Source: Paracoccaceae bacterium | GTDB taxonomy: Bacteria; Pseudomonadota; Alphaproteobacteria; Rhodobacterales; Rhodobacteraceae | Direction of reading: 5' to 3' | Length of the DNA: 64,000 bases | Assembly: GCA_009773375.1 (NCBI GenBank) | Contig: WRPH01000006.1 | Coordinates: 62,001-126,000 of the forward strand | Part shown: positions 45,272 to 53,096 of the stretch, piece after piece | Position numbering within the stretch: the first letter of the stretch is position 1 | How the letters are laid out: each line of letters opens with the position of its first letter | The notes under the pieces: generated by a model | Database searches by the model: none | Told to the model about the DNA's origin: nothing | Seen by the model: only the letters and a program-made list of their open reading frames with translations | Made by a program: the position numbers and the translations under genes

Positions 45272-45862
45272 ATGCTCAAGTTACTGGCGACATGTGTCGC
45301 AATTCTGGTGTCGCCGCTGACTGCAGCTGCCGCCACCACCGACAGCTTCAACTTCAGTTTTTACACCGATGCGAACGACCCCTACATCACCAACCTGGGG
45401 TCAGGGGTGCACTCGGTTGTCGGTACATTTTCGGGCAGTGACGGTGTCCTTTCCGATTTCTCTGGCACCTTCACGGCGCCGCTTGGTGGCTGGTCCTTGA
45501 CCATGTCGGACCTGAGCTTCTTTTCCGGTACCTACGATGCGGTGAGCGGTGCTCTGACCTCGCTAGCTTTCAGGTTCTACACAGAGGTGGGCGAAGCGGG
45601 ATATTATAGCTATACTTACGGCGCTGGCGATGGTGACCCATACACCGATACACTGTCCTTCAAGAAAACTGGTGTTTCCGGCTTTCAGACTACTGAGCTG
45701 TCTGCCAGCTGGAACATCTCGTCAGTTCCCGAAATGGACAGAGGAGGGTTTGCATCCGCCACCTTCCTTCTGATTTCGGCACTGTGTTGGCTTATACTAC
45801 ACCGCCGGAATCAGGCAGGTGTTCGCCAAGATGGCTTCCCACGGGCACAGCTGAACACCTAG
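45272..45862 (+). CDS. VPEID-CTERM-type sorting substrate
   Basis: Secreted protein of 196 residues and likely XrtE target. The signal peptide ends near PLTAAAATT. A beta-rich region follows (GVHSVVGTFSGSDGVLSDFSG). The sorting tail starts at VPEMD (residues 152-156), then a hydrophobic helix of about 20 residues (159-178) and HRR. The canonical motif is VPEID, so Met for Ile is a small change. After HRR there are 16 more residues, longer than usual, and the 3' end borders IS debris, so the native end may have been replaced. ATG 45272 has AGGGA upstream. Confidence 0.83.
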   Translation: MLKLLATCVAILVSPLTAAAATTDSFNFSFYTDANDPYITNLGSGVHSVVGTFSGSDGVLSDFSGTFTAPLGGWSLTMSDLSFFSGTYDAVSGALTSLAFRFYTEVGEAGYYSYTYGAGDGDPYTDTLSFKKTGVSGFQTTELSASWNISSVPEMDRGGFASATFLLISALCWLILHRRNQAGVRQDGFPRAQLNT

Positions 45863-45924
45863 TTTTGCAAATTCCAAGCGAAGCGAGAATATTGGGACAT
45901 TTATGGTTCCAGCAACTGTATCTC

Positions 45925-46165
45925 TCAGACCCTGGCGGCGGTCCATTTCTGACGGCTCTTGCACAGGGCGTTCGCAATGGTGACGAGCTTTCTGGCGACG
46001 GCGGTGATGATGACCTTGTGGGGTTTCCCGGCCTTGCGGAGGCGATCTGCGAAGGTTTTCATGCTTGCGTTGTGATGTGCCGCGACCAGTGGCGCTTGGA
46101 ACATCACGTGCGCAGGGCACGGCGACCTCCAGCGATGGCCCGTTTCCCGCGAAGGGTTGGCTGTG
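45925..46165 (-). pseudogene. IS110 family transposase, C-terminal remnant
   Basis: The minus strand encodes the last ~75 residues of an IS110/IS1111-type transposase: RGKRAIAGGRRALR, then after a frameshift near 46100 PLVAAHHNASMKTFADRL and GKPHKVIITAVARKLVTIAN. The N-terminal DEDD catalytic part is absent. No terminal repeats could be set with confidence. The fragment lies directly behind the sorting substrate. Confidence 0.8.
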
Positions 46166-46169
46166 CAAT

Positions 46170-46388
46170 GACCTGATAGCACCCAGCATCATCCCTGTCA
46201 TACCACCCAAATCGAACAGGAAGTTTCCGGCAGAGTTCAACAAGGAAACCTAAAAATGGCGGCATCAGATCGAAACCTATTTCGGTAAACTGAAAGAAAA
46301 CAGAGGAATAGCGATGCGATCCTGCAAGACAGACCTGAGCTTCAAAGCCTGCGTAGCTATTGCGGCAACTCTCATTCAAACACGGTGA
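46170..46388 (+). pseudogene. IS5 family transposase, C-terminal remnant
   Basis: The plus strand encodes IIPVIPPKSNRKFPAEFNKET, an in-frame TAA at 46251-46253, then KWRHQIETYFGKLKENRGIA and a final hydrophobic stretch ending in TGA at 46386-46388. This is the end of an IS5-type DDE transposase with the catalytic Glu region (RHQIE). It is inactive because of the stop and the missing N-terminus. It abuts the IS110 remnant in opposite orientation, so one element probably inserted into the other before decay. Confidence 0.82.
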
Positions 46389-46398
46389 ACGTCAACAG

Positions 46399-46512
46399 CC
46401 CCTAGTTCAGATCAGGCAGTTCGAGGCCAATACAAACGCCGATGGCATTTCCGATTTGGTGTTCCAACTGAGCAAAACCTTGGCGCTGGACGGCACCGAG
46501 TTCTGGTTCTGA
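46399..46512 (+). pseudogene. RTX-type C-terminal fragment
   Basis: An in-frame stretch of about 37 codons ending in TGA at 46510 translates to FEANTNADGISDLVFQL then LALDGTEFWF. The ending is typical of the last strand region of RTX/serralysin-type calcium-binding proteins (DADG-ADFVI-L...ADF-L). The upstream body is missing and the fragment lies right behind IS debris, so a secreted RTX gene was probably cut by the insertion. Short, hence moderate confidence. Confidence 0.45.
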
Positions 46513-46538
46513 TCTGTCCTTGATCGTGCACGCCCAGG

Positions 46539-47168
46539 TCACTGACCGGGGCTTTTGCGTTTGAGAGGCAGGCGGCGGAACACGGTTTTCAGCATCAGCG
46601 CCGCATCGAGGCATAGCGTGCGGCGGTGTTGATAGATCAGGTCCAGCCGAGCTTTGCGCGGCACGCAGGCGCGGGCGTAAATGGCGTCAGTCTCGGCCCG
46701 GCTGTTGCTGCGGGCCAGCAGCATTTCTTCGTGGCGGTGGTAGATGATGGTCGCAAGCCCGGTGATGCCGGGGCGGGATTTCAGCACTTGCGCGTAAATC
46801 TCGGGGAAGCGTTCGACATATTGCCGGAGCGGCGGGCGCGGGCCGACAAAGCTGATATCGCCGCGCAGCACGTTCCACAGCTGCGGCAATTCATCCAGAC
46901 GCGAGCGGCGCAGGAAAGCCCCAGTCCGGGTGATGCGGGCGGATTTGTCGCCGCCCGATACGCCGCTGTCGGCGGCCACCACCGTCATGCTACGGAATTT
47001 GGCCAGCTTGAAGCCCTGCGTCGGGGTTTTCATCCGTTCCGACAGATACAGCACCGGCCGGCCATCCAGCGCCCAGATCACCGCCGCCATGATCAGGCCG
47101 ATGGGCAGCAGGATCACCGCAAGGACAAGAGCTATGACAAGATCGAACAAGCGTTTGCTGGGGGTCAT
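46539..47168 (-). CDS. Sugar-phosphate transferase (WcaJ/ExoY family)
   Basis: Initiating glycosyltransferase of 209 residues with one N-terminal membrane helix (about residues 7-31) and a conserved cytoplasmic domain. Key motifs are KLAKFRSM, RRSRLDELPQLWNVLRGDISFVGPRPP and RPGITGLATI. It transfers hexose- or amino-sugar-1-phosphate to undecaprenyl phosphate. ATG 47168 overlaps the epimerase stop by ATGA, so both are co-translated. Together with the WecA-like enzyme at 21912 the locus has two possible initiators. Confidence 0.93.
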   Translation of the reverse strand: MTPSKRLFDLVIALVLAVILLPIGLIMAAVIWALDGRPVLYLSERMKTPTQGFKLAKFRSMTVVAADSGVSGGDKSARITRTGAFLRRSRLDELPQLWNVLRGDISFVGPRPPLRQYVERFPEIYAQVLKSRPGITGLATIIYHRHEEMLLARSNSRAETDAIYARACVPRKARLDLIYQHRRTLCLDAALMLKTVFRRLPLKRKSPGQ

Positions 47169-47992
47169 TGCGGGCCTTTGCTGGCGTGCCATTGCGCGAT
47201 CATTTCGGCGGCGGTGCTGTCTGCGGCGGTGAAGGCCACCCGCGCCGCCAGTGCCGTGCAATCGAGGGTGATGCGGGGGTAAGCGGTGGCCGGGGCGGGT
47301 TGGTATTGCCACGGCAAACCGCTGGCGGCTGCCAGATCGCCCATTGCAACCGGGATGGGTGCAGCAAGGTTAAGCACTGGCGGCAGGTCTTGCAGCAGCA
47401 AGGCCGCCAGCACCCGCGCCATGGTTTGCGCGCCGATATAGGATCGCAGCGGCGTAGCACCGTTGCCGAAGTGATCCAGCAACAGCGGGCGGGCCGGGTT
47501 GGTCAGCAGCGCGTCAGCCCCGGCGACATTGCCGATGCGCAGGCAGGTGACGGCAAGGCCGCGCGCGCGCCAGCGGTCGGCCACCACCTCGGCGGCGATC
47601 TTGGCGCGGCCATAGTCATTGACCGGGGCCAGCGGCGTATCCTCGCGGCAAGGCTGGCCGTTGTTGGCCCCGTAAACGGCAGAAGACGAGGCGAGCAGGA
47701 TTTTCCCGATGCCAGCCTGATCGGCGGCGCGCAGGCAAGCGTCGGCCAGGTGCGCGTTCAGCGACAGATCACCGCGCACCGCCCCGGCCAGCACGATCAT
47801 CGCGGCATAACGCGCAGGCGGCAGCGGTTCATCCAGCGGTTGCCATGCGATTTGCCGCCCGGACCAGTCGAGCGGTCCACCGCGATATTGCAGCGTCGGG
47901 CTATGCCCCGCCCGCGCCCAAGCCCGCGCCAGCAGTTGCCCGACCCGGCCACTGCCGCCGATTACCAGCGTTTGATCCAGAATATCTGCCAT
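47165..47992 (-). CDS. NAD-dependent epimerase/dehydratase family protein
   Basis: SDR protein of 275 residues. The Rossmann motif VIGGSGRVGQLLA lies near residue 11, then LASSSAVYGAN and the catalytic NDYGRAKIAAE (Tyr-Lys). It is shorter than classic UDP-sugar epimerases and probably modifies a nucleotide sugar or a lipid-linked intermediate. ATG 47992 fits the first beta strand; the frame upstream is unrelated. It is coupled to the sugar transferase, so the pair likely serves the EPS locus. Confidence 0.87.
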   Translation of the reverse strand: MADILDQTLVIGGSGRVGQLLARAWARAGHSPTLQYRGGPLDWSGRQIAWQPLDEPLPPARYAAMIVLAGAVRGDLSLNAHLADACLRAADQAGIGKILLASSSAVYGANNGQPCREDTPLAPVNDYGRAKIAAEVVADRWRARGLAVTCLRIGNVAGADALLTNPARPLLLDHFGNGATPLRSYIGAQTMARVLAALLLQDLPPVLNLAAPIPVAMGDLAAASGLPWQYQPAPATAYPRITLDCTALAARVAFTAADSTAAEMIAQWHASKGPQ

Positions 47993-48108
47993 GCTGCCTC
48001 TTGGAGTTGCAATGACTATAGCGGCTTTCGCGGTGGCAGCCAGCGGTGCAAGGGGTGGAGGTCTGCGGCAGGTGGACAGCGACGGGCGCTTTGCGGCATG
48101 ATCAGGCG

Positions 48109-49362
48109 ATGCCCGCCCTGTGCCGAGATTGCCTGACCACCTTTGACGCCGGGACGCGTTGTCCGGCCTGCCGGTCGCCGCGTGTGCTGGCGCATGCCGA
48201 ACTGACACAACTGTCGATTGCGCATATGGATTGCGACGCGTTTTATGCTTCGGTGGAAAAGCGCGACAATCCTGACTTGCGCGACAAGCCGGTGATTGTT
48301 GGCGGCGGCACCCGTGGGGTGGTTTCGACCGCCTGTTATCTGGCGCGGATCAGTGGCGTGCGGTCGGCGATGCCGATGTTTCAGGCGCTGAAACTTTGTC
48401 CCGAGGCGGTGGTGGTGAAGCCGCGGATGGCGGTTTATGTGCAGGCCAGCCGCGCCATTCGCGCGATGATGGAGGAATTAACGCCTGCCATCGAACCTTT
48501 GTCGCTGGACGAGGCGTTTCTGGATCTGACCGGCACCGCGCGGCTGCATGGCGCGCCGCCTGCTGTGATGCTGGCACGGCTGGTCAAGCGGATGCAGGAC
48601 GAGCTGGGGCTTTCGGGGTCTATCGGCTTGTCGCACAACAAGTTTCTGGCGAAAATCGCGTCTGATCTGGACAAGCCGCGCGGGTTTTCGGTGATCGGGC
48701 GGGCGGAAACAGAGGCGTTTCTGCGGCCGAAGCCGGTGCGGATCATCTGGGGCGTCGGCACCGCGACACAAGCGGCGCTGGAGTCGGCGGGGATTCGCAC
48801 GATCAGCGACCTGTTGCGCTGGGATCGGGTCGATCTGTCGGCGCGGTTTGGCAGCATGGGCGACCGGCTGTGGCATCTGGCGCGGGGGCTGGATACCCGG
48901 CGGGTGCTGCGGGATGAACGGGTGAAGTCGATCAGCAAAGAGACGACGTTCTTTGAAGATACCGGCGATGCCGATCTGCTGGACGGGCATTTGTGGCGGC
49001 TGGCGGAGCAGGTGGCCGATCGGGCCAAGGCCAAGGGGCTGGCTGGCAAGACGGTGACGCTGAAGCTGAAGCGGGCGGATTTTCAGCTGATCAGCCGACG
49101 GCATACGCTGTCGGACCCAACGCAGCTGACCGACCGGATTTACCGGGCGGCGCGGGTGTTGTTTGACCATGTGGGCGACAAGGCGGCGTTTCGGCTGATC
49201 GGGGTGGGGATCAGCGATCTGGCCCCGGAAGATCAGGCCGATCTGTCGGGCGATCTGCTGGACCCGGATGCGAAAAAGCGGGCGGCGGCAGAGCGGGCGA
49301 CGGATGCGATCCGCGCCCGCTTTGGCCGCGAGGCGATCATCAAGGGGCGGGCGCTGCGGTAG
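48109..49362 (+). CDS. dinB: DNA polymerase IV with N-terminal zinc ribbon
   Basis: Y-family translesion polymerase of 417 residues. The first 32 residues hold CxxC...CPAC (CRDCLTTF...CPACRS), a small zinc-ribbon module, ahead of the palm: IAHMDCDAFYASVEKRDNP carries the first catalytic Asp and LSLDEAFLDLT the Asp-Glu pair. Thumb and little-finger regions follow at normal spacing (SRRHTLSDPTQ). The Cys-bearing start is common in rhodobacterial DinB. ATG 48109 is used; upstream the frame lies in the gap to the epimerase. It converges with the amidohydrolase gene. Confidence 0.94.
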   Translation: MPALCRDCLTTFDAGTRCPACRSPRVLAHAELTQLSIAHMDCDAFYASVEKRDNPDLRDKPVIVGGGTRGVVSTACYLARISGVRSAMPMFQALKLCPEAVVVKPRMAVYVQASRAIRAMMEELTPAIEPLSLDEAFLDLTGTARLHGAPPAVMLARLVKRMQDELGLSGSIGLSHNKFLAKIASDLDKPRGFSVIGRAETEAFLRPKPVRIIWGVGTATQAALESAGIRTISDLLRWDRVDLSARFGSMGDRLWHLARGLDTRRVLRDERVKSISKETTFFEDTGDADLLDGHLWRLAEQVADRAKAKGLAGKTVTLKLKRADFQLISRRHTLSDPTQLTDRIYRAARVLFDHVGDKAAFRLIGVGISDLAPEDQADLSGDLLDPDAKKRAAAERATDAIRARFGREAIIKGRALR

Positions 49363-49368
49363 GGTTGT

Positions 49369-50226
49369 CTATTCAGCGGCCAGCGGCAGGCTTTGCCGAC
49401 CGATCCCGGCGATTTCCGCGATCACGCCCGACAGCAGCGCGCAAAAGGCGGTGAAATCGGCGCTGGGGGTGATGCGGGCCTCGTCCATATACAAACTGCG
49501 GTCGAGTTCGACTTGAATCACATGCCGCTGCATCGAGGGGCGGCCATAGCTTTGCGCGATGAAGGCCCCGGCGAAAGGCGCGTTGCGGGCGACGCGCAGA
49601 CCGGCGGTGGCGAAGGCGGCTTCAACCCGGTCCATCACCGCGCGCCCTGCGGCGGCACCGAATCGGTCGCCCAGCACCACCTCGGGTTTAGGCGCGCCGG
49701 GACGGACGTGGCCATCAATCGCTTCGTGCGGCATCGAGTGGCAATCGATCAGCACCGCCTCGCCGAATTGGGCGTGGGTTTCATCCATGAGCTGCCGCAG
49801 CGCGCGGTGATAGGGGTACCAGACCTGCGAGATTCGCGCCTCGGCTTCGGCAAGCGGAAGTTTGCCGCGATAAATCGGGCGGCCCCCGGCGACCACGCGG
49901 GGAATCACCCCAAGACCAGAGGAGACGCGCGGGTTGTGCGGCGCGCGCGCGATGCCCTCGATCACGGCGGGGTCAAGTTCATCGGGGGCGCGGTTCAGAT
50001 CGAGATAGGCGCGCGGCACCAAGGCCCGCAGCAGCGGCGCGCCGTGCTGCGGGGCGGTGGCAAACAGCTGATCGACGAAGGCATCTTCCGAAGACCGGAT
50101 CGCATCGGCCTTCAGCACGGTTTGCGCCAGAAATGCAGGGGCGTAAGCCCGCCCGGAATGCGGCGAGGCGAAGACGACAGCGGTATCCTGCCGCTGCGGC
50201 CGATGGATGCAAAACACGTCAGACAC
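49369..50226 (-). CDS. N-formylglutamate amidohydrolase family protein
   Basis: Hydrolase of 285 residues of the HutG/formylglutamate family. Motifs are VVFASPHSGRAY with the first zinc ligand His, EDAFVDQLF, YLDLNRAPDELD, DCHSMPHEA and IQVELDRSLYM. It splits N-formylglutamate in histidine degradation, or an analogue; no hut genes are nearby, so the physiological substrate is open. Start is GTG 50226 with AGGAG upstream. It converges with dinB, 6 bases apart. Confidence 0.9.
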   Translation of the reverse strand: MSDVFCIHRPQRQDTAVVFASPHSGRAYAPAFLAQTVLKADAIRSSEDAFVDQLFATAPQHGAPLLRALVPRAYLDLNRAPDELDPAVIEGIARAPHNPRVSSGLGVIPRVVAGGRPIYRGKLPLAEAEARISQVWYPYHRALRQLMDETHAQFGEAVLIDCHSMPHEAIDGHVRPGAPKPEVVLGDRFGAAAGRAVMDRVEAAFATAGLRVARNAPFAGAFIAQSYGRPSMQRHVIQVELDRSLYMDEARITPSADFTAFCALLSGVIAEIAGIGRQSLPLAAE

Positions 50227-50429
50227 GCCACACTCCTGTTACGTTCTGATATAACTGCAAAAGATTGCGCGGGGATACCCCTGAATAGCTTGCAGAAAAC
50301 CCGCCAAATACCCCTTGAACAGCCGGGCGACTCTGTTTATAGCCCACCCATCCGACGCGGTTCCGCCCGCGTCCTTTTATTTGGCCGCTCTGGCCAGACG
50401 AAAAGATTGGGTGGAAACGTCAGGTTCGT

Positions 50430-50504
50430 GGGCGGTTAGCTCAGCGGTAGAGCACTACGTTGACATCGTAGTGGCCACTGGTTCGATCCCAGTACCGCCC
50501 ACCA
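50430..50504 (+). tRNA. tRNA-Val (GAC)
   Basis: A full cloverleaf: acceptor GGGCGGT pairs with ACCGCCC, followed by discriminator A and encoded CCA. D-arm AGCTCAGCGGTAGAGC, anticodon stem CTACG/CGTAG with loop TTGACAT, so the anticodon is GAC (50462-50464), reading GTC/GTT valine codons. The T-arm contains GGTTCGATCC. The gene lies in the gap before rpmJ. Confidence 0.95.
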
Positions 50505-50575
50505 TTCACCGTCTTCTTCGGAAGGCAACGCTTTTCAACTGGCGCGAAGACGCGCCGCGAACAAGGGAGACAGCC

Positions 50576-50701
50576 ATGAAGGTTGCAAACTCGCTCCGCT
50601 CGCTGAAGACGCGTCATCGTGATTGCCAGGTCGTGCGCCGCAAAGGCCGCGTCTATGTGATCAACAAGACGCAAAAGCGCTACAAGGCCCGTCAGGGTTG
50701 A
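50576..50701 (+). CDS. rpmJ: 50S ribosomal protein L36
   Basis: A 41-residue protein, [18 protein letters not shown] onward, ending [11 protein letters not shown]. It is the zinc-free (C-minus, YkgO-like) version: of the usual CCHC set only one Cys remains. L36 is a late large-subunit protein. An AAGGGAGA ribosome site lies just ahead of ATG 50576, and a terminator follows. It sits 71 bases after tRNA-Val and may share its transcript. Confidence 0.95.
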   Translation: MKVANSLRSLKTRHRDCQVVRRKGRVYVINKTQKRYKARQG

Positions 50702-50724
50702 TCGCGCGCAGCAGCACCGAATAG

Positions 50725-50755
50725 GCCGCCGAGAGCAATCTCTGGCGGCTTTTTC
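50725..50755 (+). terminator. Rho-independent terminator after rpmJ
   Basis: Stem GCCGCCGAGAG / CTCTGGCGGC with a CAAT loop, followed by TTTTT, about 24 bases past the rpmJ stop. Confidence 0.9.
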
Positions 50756-50769
50756 ATTTGGAGATTTCG

Positions 50770-51384
50770 ATGCACCCGAACCCTGCCTTTCGCACCGCGA
50801 CCCTTGCTGAAAACCTTGCGTTTGCACGCGCACGCGGCTTTGGCGTGCTGTCGGTCAACGGGCCGGACGGGCCGATTGCGGCGCATGTGCCGTTCCTGCT
50901 GTCAGCCGACGCCAGCTTTGCCGAGGTGCATCTGGCGCGGTCAAACCCCGTGGCGCGGGCCTGTCTGGCCGACGCGCCGCTGCCTGCGCTGATCGCGGTT
51001 TCCGGGCCGGACGCCTATGTGTCGCCGGATTGGTATGGCGTGGAAGATCAGGTGCCGACGTGGAATTATGTGGCGGTGCATCTGCGCGGCAGGCTGGAGC
51101 CGCTGCCGGAAGATGCGTTGCGCGGCCATGTCGATGCGCTATCGGCGGAGCATGAGGCGCGGCTGTTGCCGAAAACGCCGTGGGTTTCCGGCAAAATGAG
51201 CGACGGCGCGATGCCCCGGATGCTGCGGATGATTCTGCCGTTCCGGCTGCAGATTGCGGCGGTGGAAGGCACTTGGAAACTAAATCAGAACAAGACCGAT
51301 GCGGTGCGCGCGGCGGCGGCGGATCAGCTGGCGCAGCAAGCCGAAGCCGGGGCGCAGGCGATTGCCCGGTTGATGCGTGGTTGA
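50770..51384 (+). CDS. PaiB family FMN-binding regulator
   Basis: Protein of 204 residues of the PaiB/FMN-binding split-barrel family. It begins MHPNPAFRT, then GFGVLSVNGPDGPIAAHVPF, VSPDWYG and VPTWNYVAVHLRG, the family signature, and KLNQNKTDA near the C-terminus. In Bacillus PaiB affects sporulation and protease genes; elsewhere the role is unclear. ATG 50770 is used. The stop codon falls inside an 11-bp tandem repeat. Confidence 0.9.
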   Translation: MHPNPAFRTATLAENLAFARARGFGVLSVNGPDGPIAAHVPFLLSADASFAEVHLARSNPVARACLADAPLPALIAVSGPDAYVSPDWYGVEDQVPTWNYVAVHLRGRLEPLPEDALRGHVDALSAEHEARLLPKTPWVSGKMSDGAMPRMLRMILPFRLQIAAVEGTWKLNQNKTDAVRAAAADQLAQQAEAGAQAIARLMRG

Positions 51385-51411
51385 TGCGTGGTTGATGCGT
51401 GGTTGATGCGG
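51368..51411 (+). repeat. 11-bp tandem repeat GGTTGATGCGT, four copies
   Basis: Four contiguous copies beginning inside the last codons of the paiB-like gene and covering its stop; the last copy ends in G instead of T. As 11 is not a multiple of three, copy-number change would move the reading frame, though each copy carries its own TGA in one frame. Confidence 0.85.
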
Positions 51412-51414
51412 GGC

Positions 51415-52974
51415 TGATCGCTATTGCAGCGGCGTTAACGCGATAGCGACCCAGCGCATCCAGCATGGCAAAGGTCATCACGCCATGGCCCTGATGGCCT
51501 TCAAGTGCCGGCGCGTCGTCGGTCGAAGCTGACAGAATCGTGCGGCCTATGGCGCGGGTCAGCCGTTCGACCGCCGCCAATTGCGCAATGGCTGCATCAA
51601 CAGACCGGGTTTCGGTCAGGCTGCCGCTTTCGCAGGTGTTATAAGATCACCTCCGATTTATTCGGCCTCACCCGCACCGCCATGCCTGCCAGCGACCCTG
51701 ATCTATGCCGCCGATGCGAATCGGATCATCGCCCTGAAAGCGAAAATCCTGCGGGATGAAGTAGTATTTGCCCTCTGCCGTCTTGCCGTGTCCGGCGAGG
51801 AAACACAGGAAGACACCGTGCGATTTCACTGCAGCACCCATGGCCGTAAAGGCTTCGCCCAGCTTCGTCTCGGTCAGGTCCTTATCCAGCAGCGTCACCA
51901 CCTTGACCGATTGAAACAGCCTTGCTTCGGCTTTTTGCATGGCCCGCGCATAGGCTTGCGCGTCAGCTGCAGCATAGTTCAGCTTCAGGCGGTGATCGGC
52001 GTAATCCCCCCCACCGCCAGCACATGCTGCGCGGGCGGCGGTTTTCGGGGTTTCATCGTTCAGCGCCACGGCGTCGCGGGTAGGCTGCACCTGCACCGTC
52101 ATGCCGTTCAGACGAACTGGCCCAGACCAACCTTGGTGGCTTCGTCATTGCGATCAAAGGTTTGGCTGAACACCCCCGCCTCGCTTGCAAGGTCGCCACA
52201 TAATCGCCCTCGCGCTGACCGGCATAGGCGAGCGGCAGGTTCATCCGCGTGCCGGGGTCGGTCGCATCGGGGGCGGCACCGCCAACCAGCGCCTCCCTAG
52301 GCGCAGTCGAGATGCCCGCCATCTGGCCGCCAATGTAGCCCTCTCTGCGGGGCCGGACATGCTGTCATAGTCTGGCATCAGCGGATCCAGCGGCACCTCG
52401 CCCCGGTTCACCGCAACCGGAATTCCCTGCGCGGTGCCGGCCATGCAGGTATCGTCATTGCCGGGCAGCGTATCGAAGGGCAGCGGCGTCGGGTCGAACT
52501 GACCCTCGGGGCCAAGCGCATACCACGGACCATCGTATCGCAGCGGGGTATGGGTGGCGGGGCATAGGTGGCCGGGGGTGCCGGATGCGTCATATTCATA
52601 ATCCGCAACCACCTTTCATAATCCGCAACCACCTCGCCGCGCAGGCTCACCAGCCCGCATTTGCTTCCCTGCCGGACCGCAAACACCCGCATGCCGCCTG
52701 CACCAACCGCTTCAAACCGCGGCGGAAACAGCCACTGACCATTCAGACCAAGCAGCCCCCACAGACCGCCTTGTTGCAGCGGCTCCACGCCGCCTTGCGT
52801 GGCCGCGGCGGCATGGAAGGCGGGTTCGGCCACCCAACGAAAGCCGCTGTCGGCAGTGGCGGGGCTGGCAAAGCAAAAGGCGAACCGCACAGCACGCATG
52901 GGCAAGCTCAGACAAATGGAATGGGCGCAGGGTGTGAAGGCGGCAGCAATGGCGCAACTGACAAGCGCCGTCAT
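51415..52974 (-). pseudogene. Decayed WG-repeat/caspase-like (C14) protein
   Basis: Read from 52974 downward: a signal peptide (MTALVSCAIAAAFTPCAHS), two WG-type repeats (GGLWGLLGLNGQWLFPPRFE; GSKCGLVSLRGEV), a linker, then a caspase-type peptidase with LNYAAADAQAYARAM, the catalytic His in LAGHGKTAEGKYY, and the catalytic Cys in NTCESGSLTE, ending near GHGVMTFAMLDALGR. These pieces fall in different frames, with at least five breaks. The first is caused by a perfect 20-bp tandem duplication (52595-52634). The C-terminus is lost next to the 11-bp repeat. The parent was probably an exported metacaspase-like protein. Confidence 0.8.
52595..52634. repeat. Perfect 20-bp tandem duplication
   Basis: Two adjacent identical copies of TTCATAATCCGCAACCACCT (52595-52614 and 52615-52634). 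On the minus strand each encodes part of VVADYE; deleting one copy restores the frame between the WG repeats and the linker. Confidence 0.95.
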
Positions 52975-53096
52975 GGTGATTTACTCCGCCAGCGCAGGGC
53001 AATAGCATCGGCGGCAGGGCGGCGGAATTCAAAAAATTCCGGCACGATTTTTGGAAAAAATCGCGCTGGCCGCAGAGGCAAACAAAGGCAGATGCG

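Noticed and set aside
46065-46253. A 62-codon plus-strand frame as a separate small gene
   Set aside because: Its end is the front piece of the IS5 transposase remnant, cut by the TAA at 46251.
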